10,582 bases of DNA, from positions 1 to 10,582 of the forward strand of contig CBDUQP010000117.1 in NCBI GenBank assembly GCA_965369385.1. Reading direction: 5' to 3'. Position 1 is the stretch's first letter, and every line of letters begins with the position of its first letter. Positions 6,750 to 10,582 of the stretch are shown one piece after another. The translations under genes were made by a program, and so were the position numbers. This stretch comes from CBDUQP01 sp965369385 (GTDB lineage: Bacteria; Planctomycetota; Phycisphaerae; SM23-33). The notes beneath the pieces were generated by a model. That model had not been told where the DNA came from. It made no database searches and saw only the letters and a program-made list of their open reading frames with translations.

Positions 6750-7547
6750 ATGAAGCATTTTATCCAAGGAGGCTATCGATGGTTGGTCTCCAGACCGGCA
6801 TATATGTTTCTGGTTGCCGATGACGCCATGCTCGCGGTTCAGCCTGCGTCAAGATTCGGCCTCGCGTGGCTGGGATTGATGGCAATTGGCGTGATAACTG
6901 GTGTGCTGCTTTCGGCGGTTTGGGGTGTGGCGTGGCAGGTGTTTGGTGACTATGGTTTGCTTGTAATGCCCGCACTGATGTCCTGTATTCTGTGGCTTGC
7001 CTGGCCGATGCGTAAGGGTGTGGCTGGGCTGGCGAGGATAGCTGGGGGGAAAGACCCAACATGGCAGACCACGATTTCCGCTCTGCTTGGCGCGGTAGCG
7101 GTTATCTGCTTCGTGTGCCTCAAGCCCGATTGGTATCGCGCGGAGTTTGTTCTGCCCGAATCTGTCAGATGGCTCAGGATGGACGCGAAAATGTACAGGG
7201 TGCTTGTGTTGATGCCCGTATGGGGCAGTTGGGCGATGCTTGCTCTTCCGCAGTTCTGCAAGCCCTGCGATATCACCGGCGAAGCAGTGAGGGGCCTGGC
7301 ACGCGGGTGTGGACCGTTGTGTACTGCGGTATGCATGGCGTTGTTGTTTCTGTGGAATTTGGCGTATTTCCATTATCTGGGGACCGGTGCGGAGCTGATA
7401 ATCCCGATTGTAACAGCTTGTAGTTCGGTGATTTTTGGAATCATTATGGCTCGCCGGTCCGGTGGGCTTACGCGTTCGGTGCTTCTTGCGGACTCGTTCC
7501 TGACCCAACTGGTCTTCCTGCTTACATATCTGGCATTTCAGCCGTAA
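6750..7547 (+). CDS. Polytopic membrane protein, CobS-like but without the acidic motif
   Basis: The 265-residue protein has about six or seven hydrophobic segments (roughly 38-62, 67-87, 107-125, 150-166, 190-210, 214-233, 249-263). The C-terminal half resembles adenosylcobinamide-GDP ribazoletransferase (CobS): LMPVWGSWAML at 154-164 against the family's APVLGRWAM, and RRSGGLT at 235-241 followed by a hydrophobic LTQLVFLL tail against RRxGGxTGD...LLALL. However, the segment where CobS carries its acidic HLDGLADTADG motif reads MRKGVAGLARIAGG at 87-100 with no aspartates, and the GGxTGD acid is also absent. If homologous, it is unlikely to catalyse the CobS reaction. GGAAAG at 6739-6744 serves the ATG at 6750. 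No other cobalamin gene is in the window. A Yip1-type or unrelated membrane family is the alternative; the gene itself is secure, the homology moderate. Confidence 0.6.
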   Translation: MKHFIQGGYRWLVSRPAYMFLVADDAMLAVQPASRFGLAWLGLMAIGVITGVLLSAVWGVAWQVFGDYGLLVMPALMSCILWLAWPMRKGVAGLARIAGGKDPTWQTTISALLGAVAVICFVCLKPDWYRAEFVLPESVRWLRMDAKMYRVLVLMPVWGSWAMLALPQFCKPCDITGEAVRGLARGCGPLCTAVCMALLFLWNLAYFHYLGTGAELIIPIVTACSSVIFGIIMARRSGGLTRSVLLADSFLTQLVFLLTYLAFQP

Positions 7548-7573
7548 TTGTTCGTCCCGGCGGCATTAGCGGG

Positions 7574-7587
7574 TGCGAGTACTCGCA
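7574..7587. repeat. Perfect 14-bp palindrome upstream of ribH
   Basis: TGCGAGTACTCGCA is its own reverse complement. It lies 27 bases after the preceding stop and about 85 bases before the ribH -35 element. As RNA it would make at most a 5-bp stem with a 4-base loop followed by GATTTCTTC, a poor terminator; as DNA it fits a dimeric regulator site. Confidence 0.5.
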
Positions 7588-7615
7588 GATTTCTTCGCCA
7601 TTGATGTGCATTGGA

Positions 7616-7651
7616 ATCGCGCGAAACGTAGCGATTTGCGCCCTGCGCGAT
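7616..7651. repeat. 7-bp inverted repeat ATCGCGC/GCGCGAT upstream of ribH
   Basis: ATCGCGC (7616-7622) and GCGCGAT (7645-7651) are exact reverse complements separated by 22 bases. The spacer contains further GC-rich partial complementarity (GCGC...TTTGCGC). It lies just upstream of the proposed -35 box at 7672. Function is unknown; it could be an operator or chance. Confidence 0.35.
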
Positions 7652-7671
7652 ACTGAGCACCAATCACAAGC

Positions 7672-7701
7672 TTGCCAATCTCCACGGATCGGGAGTATAC
7701 T
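7672..7701 (+). promoter_or_regulatory. Sigma70-type promoter of the ribH-nusB-ftsY operon
   Basis: TTGCCA (7672-7677, 5 of 6 to TTGACA) and TATACT (7696-7701, 5 of 6 to TATAAT) are 18 bases apart. Transcription would begin near 7708, giving a leader of about 29 bases with AAGGAG at 7723-7728, eight bases before the ribH ATG. It is the best promoter match I found in the window. The short leader leaves no room for an FMN riboswitch. Confidence 0.65.
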
Positions 7702-7736
7702 TCCGCTTTGGCGTATATGACGAAGGAGTCACCGGT

Positions 7737-8213
7737 ATGAAAGAATACCAAGGAAAATTGACGGCACCGGCTGGCGCTAAGTTCGCCATTCTGGTCAGTC
7801 GTTTCAACGAGTTCATAACAGGCAAGCTGTTGGGCGGCGCGATTGACACGTTGCAACGTCACGGTGTCAGCGACGACAGCATTGAAGCTGTCTGGGCACC
7901 GGGAGCTTTCGAGATTCCCCTGGTCGCCAGGCGTCTTGCCGCCAGCGGGAAGTATGCCGGCGTGATCTGCCTCGGTGCGGTTATCCGCGGCGGAACGGAT
8001 CACTACCAGTATATCTGCTCGGAAGTGGCAAAGGGTGTAGCGATGGCCTCCATGGAGACCGACGTCCCTTGCATATTCGGCGTGCTCACATGCGATTCGA
8101 TAGAACAGGCCATAGAACGGGCCGGCACGAAGGCTGGGAACAAGGGTGCCGATGCTGCGTTGGCTGCCATTGAGATGGCCAATCTTCTTGCCCAGATACC
8201 TTCCGGCGAGTAA
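7737..8213 (+). CDS. ribH: 6,7-dimethyl-8-ribityllumazine synthase
   Basis: RibH condenses 5-amino-6-ribitylaminouracil with 3,4-dihydroxy-2-butanone 4-phosphate to form the direct precursor of riboflavin; it assembles as a pentamer or 60-mer capsid in the cytoplasm. The 158-residue product carries SRFNEFIT at 21-28 (the aromatic residue that stacks on the substrate), WAPGAFEIP at 53-61, LGAVIRGGTDHYQYICSEVAKG at 79-100 with the catalytic His89, and the C-terminal KAGNKGADAALAAIEMANLL. GGTDH replaces the commoner GETxH but keeps the histidine. The length is typical. A strong AAGGAG lies eight bases before the ATG. It is the first gene of a cluster with nusB starting five bases after its stop. 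Confidence 0.97.
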   Translation: MKEYQGKLTAPAGAKFAILVSRFNEFITGKLLGGAIDTLQRHGVSDDSIEAVWAPGAFEIPLVARRLAASGKYAGVICLGAVIRGGTDHYQYICSEVAKGVAMASMETDVPCIFGVLTCDSIEQAIERAGTKAGNKGADAALAAIEMANLLAQIPSGE

Positions 8214-8218
8214 GAATA

Positions 8219-8641
8219 TTGAAGAAGCATCATCCCGTCAGAAGACTTGCGTTACAGGGCCTGTGCTGCCTCGACGTGCAGGGTCCGGTCGCAATCGAAC
8301 CGGCAAAGGACTTCATTGGTGACTGCAAAGAACCGGTTGAAGTAATTTATGCAGCGCGCGAATTGATGTTGGCTGCCTTCAAGAATATCGAACAATGCGA
8401 CACGTTCCTGAAGAACCATTGTCGCCATTGGGAGCTGAATCGCCTGGCTTTGGTCGACCGGGGCATACTTCGCCTGGCGGTTCACGAACTGCTCACCGGC
8501 GCGGTTCAGGCCAGAGTGGTGATCTCCGAAGCTATAAAGCTTGCCAAGGAATTCTCCACCGCCGAGAGTCCGCGCTTTGTTAATGGTGTGCTCGATGCCA
8601 TCCTCAAAGAACTTCAGGCAGACGGCGTCCATACCGACTAG
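8219..8641 (+). CDS. nusB: Transcription antitermination factor NusB
   Basis: NusB binds boxA RNA with ribosomal protein S10 (NusE) to support antitermination and rRNA transcription. The 140-residue protein has the family features: an N-terminal RRLALQGLCCLD helix like the usual RELALQALY, NRLALVDRGILRLAVHELL in the centre, ISEAIKLAKEFSTAESPRFVNGVLDAIL near the C-terminus. No ATG lies near the start; the next in-frame ATG is at codon 49, inside the domain. TTG at 8219 therefore fits best, giving MKKHHPVRRLALQ. It begins five bases after the ribH stop, and the ribosome site is weak (GCGAG at 8206-8210), suggesting translational coupling to ribH. Identity is secure, the exact start less so. Confidence 0.93.
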   Translation: MKKHHPVRRLALQGLCCLDVQGPVAIEPAKDFIGDCKEPVEVIYAARELMLAAFKNIEQCDTFLKNHCRHWELNRLALVDRGILRLAVHELLTGAVQARVVISEAIKLAKEFSTAESPRFVNGVLDAILKELQADGVHTD

Positions 8642-8696
8642 GGCTATTGTCTCATCGGGCAGCGCGCCTCGCTCTGCCGATCCAAGGAAACCCAAC

Positions 8697-9614
8697 ATGG
8701 CGTTGTTTCGCAAAGCAATTGAAAAACTGGCAGCCGGGCTCAACCGGACACGCCAGATGTTTGTCGGCTCGCTGAAGTCGCTGCTGGTAGGCCGCGCACT
8801 GAACGAAGATATCCTCGAAGAGCTGGAAGAAATGCTCATCCAGGCAGATATCGGCGTAGCTACCGCCATGCGAATAGTGGAAGACCTCCAGGAAGCCTAC
8901 CGCGAAAAACGCATCCAGAAGGGCGATGAAGCACTCGAATTCCTGAAAGAAGAATTGAAGTCATACTGGCCTGAATGCGATAGGGAGGTCCATTTCGCAG
9001 ATGCGCCGCCGACCGTTATTCTTGTCGCCGGCATCAACGGATGCGGCAAGACCACCTCCGTTGCCAAGCTCGCATACCTGTTCAAGCAGGAAGGCAAGGT
9101 TGTCTGCCTGGCCGCCGCCGACACCTTCCGCGCCGCAGCCGTTGAGCAGCTCAATATCTGGGCAGATCGCATCGGTGTGGATATTATCACTGGCAGCGGC
9201 AGCGATCCGGCGTCGGTTGTCTTCGATGCATGCGACGCAGCCCTTGCCCGCAAGGCCGACGTGTTGCTGGTAGACACAGCCGGCAGGCTTCACACGCAGG
9301 ATAACCTGATGCGCGAGCTGACGAAGATTCGCGATGTTGTCGCCCGCAAGATTCCCGGTGCCCCGCATGAAGTGCTCCTGGTTCTGGACGCTACGACCGG
9401 GCAGAACGCGATCAATCAGGCAAAGGCGTTCGGCGAAGCCATTGACGTGACCGGTATCTTCCTGGCCAAGCTGGATGGAACTGCCAAGGGTGGTATTGTT
9501 GTGGCGATCCGCAACGAGGTTAATCTGCCGGTGAAGTTTGTGGGCCTCGGCGAGACATACGAAGATGTCGAACCGTTCAATCCCGAAGAGTTTATCGACG
9601 CCATGTTCTCGTAG
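8697..9614 (+). CDS. ftsY: Signal recognition particle receptor FtsY
   Basis: FtsY is the GTPase receptor that pairs with Ffh of the SRP and delivers ribosome-nascent chain complexes to the Sec translocon at the inner membrane. The 305-residue protein holds the helical N domain (about 1-100, starting MALFRKAIEKL) and the G domain: GINGCGKT at 112-119 (G1), DTFRAAAVEQL at 142-152, DTAGR at 193-197 (G3), LDATTGQNA at 230-238, and AKLDGTAKGG at 257-266 (G4, with Ala where TKLD is usual). It lacks the long acidic A domain of E. coli FtsY, as many bacteria do; the amphipathic start may bind lipid. ATG 8697 has AAGGA at 8684-8688, eight bases upstream. The frame stays open upstream to 8541, but that part overlaps nusB and is not FtsY-like. 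It follows nusB by 55 bases, in one operon. Confidence 0.97.
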   Translation: MALFRKAIEKLAAGLNRTRQMFVGSLKSLLVGRALNEDILEELEEMLIQADIGVATAMRIVEDLQEAYREKRIQKGDEALEFLKEELKSYWPECDREVHFADAPPTVILVAGINGCGKTTSVAKLAYLFKQEGKVVCLAAADTFRAAAVEQLNIWADRIGVDIITGSGSDPASVVFDACDAALARKADVLLVDTAGRLHTQDNLMRELTKIRDVVARKIPGAPHEVLLVLDATTGQNAINQAKAFGEAIDVTGIFLAKLDGTAKGGIVVAIRNEVNLPVKFVGLGETYEDVEPFNPEEFIDAMFS

Positions 9615-9633
9615 ATGGGACTTTCCGGACGAT

Positions 9634-9966
9634 ATGCCATTTAATCCTAATCATGCTATTGGTCTGTTGTGTGGTGTTATGGTGGGGTTGTCAATCCTTC
9701 CCTTGCAGAGGATTCTTGAAGATTTGGGCGAGCCGGGCTGGTCTGTGTTTGTCCCGTTCTATAACCTTGTTGTGCTCGCCAGGGCTGCGCGGATGTCTAC
9801 CGTGCAGACAATTCTTCTCTTTGTGCCTTCGGTGAATGTGATCATTCTCATAAAGGTATTCATAAGCATTGCGAAAAAACGCGGAAGGAGCCCAATGCTC
9901 GGCGTTGGAGCGGCATGTTTGCCTTTCATCTTCCTTCCGATTCTGGCGTGGACCAAGCGGAGATAG
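9634..9966 (+). CDS. Small DUF5684-type membrane protein
   Basis: The 110-residue protein has hydrophobic segments at about 8-25, 38-50, 57-77 and 88-105 and a basic C-terminal end (AWTKRR). Its central stretch LGEPGWSVFVPFYNLVVLARAARM matches the pattern GKPGWAALIPIYNxYVLLKIAG that I know from DUF5684-like proteins. The later SVNVIILIKVFISIAKKRGRSPMLGVGAACLPFIFLPIL also fits that family (helix, then a K-rich loop, then FIFLPIL). Its function is not known. The ATG at 9634 is the first sensible start, 19 bases after ftsY; the frame is open upstream only because it overlaps ftsY in another frame. The ribosome site is weak (GGA at 9627-9629). Position after ftsY hints at co-transcription and perhaps a membrane-biogenesis role, but that is only context. 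Confidence 0.75.
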   Translation: MPFNPNHAIGLLCGVMVGLSILPLQRILEDLGEPGWSVFVPFYNLVVLARAARMSTVQTILLFVPSVNVIILIKVFISIAKKRGRSPMLGVGAACLPFIFLPILAWTKRR

Positions 9967-10091
9967 GTGTTTGTCGAATGCCAAGCTCTTGGGGCACGAC
10001 CGGTAGTTTTGTGACCTGCGGCCGCTCAGTATTATTCCTGTTCGCCTCGCGTGAGGGCGGAAGCATTTGTGAAGATTCCTTTAGACTTGTG

Positions 10092-10097
10092 TAGAAT
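10092..10097 (+). promoter_or_regulatory. Candidate -10 box of mnmG with almost no leader
   Basis: TAGAAT (5 of 6 to TATAAT) ends eight bases before the mnmG ATG at 10106. A -35-like TTGTGA at 10067-10072 is 19 bases upstream, which is loose spacing. If used, transcription would begin at or within a few bases of the start codon. No Shine-Dalgarno is seen between 10085 and 10105. Confidence 0.35.
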
Positions 10098-10105
10098 GTC
10101 TCCCT

Positions 10106-10582
10106 ATGCGTGATTTTGAGATAGTTGTGGTGGGGGGTGGGCATGCTGGCGTGGAAGCGGCCGCCGCTTGTGCGCGCCTTGGCAAAAGAACTGCACTTGT
10201 TACGCTCAATCCCGGTAATATCGCCGCCATGTCCTGCAATCCCGCTATAGGCGGGGTGGGCAAGGGGCAGATAGTTCGCGAGATCGACGCCATGGGTGGC
10301 GTGATGGGTCTTGCCGCCGATGCGACGGGAATCCAGTTCCGCATGCTGAACAGTTCCAAGGGGCCCGCCGTTTGGGGGCCTCGCTGCCAGAGCGATCGTC
10401 ACGCATATGAACGCTGGGTGCAGGCCGAGCTTTCGCGGGTTGACGGTCTGGAGATTATCGCCGGCGAGGTCACGGAGATAATCCGCCAAGACGGGGGTGT
10501 GGTTGGCGTGCAGATGTGCGATCCCGGCCGAAAGGTGTCGCAGCTCGCATGCATGGCGGTGATAGTAACCGCAGGCACGTTC
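10106..10582 (+). CDS. mnmG: tRNA uridine-5-carboxymethylaminomethyl(34) synthesis enzyme MnmG, 5' part
   Basis: MnmG (GidA) binds FAD and, with the GTPase MnmE, uses methylene-tetrahydrofolate to modify wobble U34 of certain tRNAs. The gene runs off the window end; 159 codons are visible. The start gives MRDFEIVVVGGGHAGVEAA, with the GGGHAG dinucleotide-binding motif at residues 10-15. MSCNPAIGGVGKGQIVREIDAMGG and DATGIQFRMLNSSKGPAVWGPR follow, all strongly MnmG-like. The usual KGPAVRAPRAQ is here KGPAVWGPRCQ, a variant I associate with planctomycetes. The visible part ends in the AVIVTAGTF strand, where family members read VVLTTGTF. The start is set by the family N-terminus although no Shine-Dalgarno precedes it. 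It is separated from the DUF5684-like gene by 139 bases that contain an imperfect CGCCTC/GAGGGCG hairpin (10043-10059). Confidence 0.97.
   Translation, partial: MRDFEIVVVGGGHAGVEAAAACARLGKRTALVTLNPGNIAAMSCNPAIGGVGKGQIVREIDAMGGVMGLAADATGIQFRMLNSSKGPAVWGPRCQSDRHAYERWVQAELSRVDGLEIIAGEVTEIIRQDGGVVGVQMCDPGRKVSQLACMAVIVTAGTF

Noticed and set aside
7548..7736. FMN riboswitch upstream of ribH
   Set aside because: None of the conserved RFN-element blocks is visible, and the likely leader is only about 29 bases.
8541..8696. N-terminal extension of FtsY by 52 codons
   Set aside because: It overlaps nusB, is not FtsY-like, and ATG 8697 has a good ribosome site and the family's typical MxLF start.
7737..9614. 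Apparent loss of G-over-C excess in ribH-nusB-ftsY as a sign of transfer or inversion
   Set aside because: Sampled lines in ribH-ftsY are balanced (G18/C19 at 9121-9180) while panC and mnmG are G-rich (21/13 at 1081-1140, 24/14 at 10261-10320). However, the PDZ and TPR genes are also near balance, so there is no clean boundary.
1..10582. CRISPR arrays, tRNA or rRNA genes, transposases, phage genes
   Set aside because: I saw no regular spaced repeats, no cloverleaf or rRNA-like segments, and no recombinase or transposase motifs on either strand.

Overview
The window is a bacterial chromosome segment with every convincing gene on the + strand. The most likely source is the Planctomycetota (Phycisphaerae-like). 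This is inferred from three things: the tight ribH-nusB-ftsY cluster, the KGPAVWGPR variant in MnmG, and exported PDZ and TPR/HEAT proteins lying between housekeeping genes. It is not proven. GTG and TTG starts are used (panD, nusB), and all genes read normally in the standard bacterial code.

Layout: (1) 1-2281 is a cofactor/nucleotide block: the 3' part of folK, a deoxynucleoside kinase, panC and panD. The first three genes are packed within 8-24 bases of each other; panD follows after 84 bases. (2) 2282-2815 is a 534-base stretch with no convincing gene. It begins with a perfect 12-bp hairpin overlapping the panD stop codon, continues into small repeats, and later holds a nested stem structure and a weak candidate promoter. 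(3) 2816-7547 holds three envelope genes with no assigned pathway: an exported protein that looks like HtrA without its catalytic His and Asp, a large exported TPR / beta-domain / HEAT protein, and a polytopic membrane protein whose C-terminal half resembles the cobalamin synthase CobS but lacks the acidic motif. (4) 7548-9966 is a housekeeping operon with a good sigma70-type promoter: ribH, nusB, ftsY, and a small DUF5684-type membrane protein. (5) mnmG starts at 10106 and runs off the window end, possibly from a leaderless transcript.

How the genes work together: FolK feeds folate synthesis, and PanC plus PanD make beta-alanine and pantothenate. RibH makes the riboflavin precursor, NusB serves rRNA antitermination, FtsY docks ribosomes at the membrane for SRP targeting, and MnmG modifies tRNA wobble uridines using FAD and a folate-derived carbon. 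The best candidate for something undescribed is the three-gene envelope module at 2816-7547. Two of its three proteins look like enzyme folds that have lost catalytic residues, which would suit a scaffolding or sensing role. That is inference from hand alignment against remembered family motifs, not from a search.
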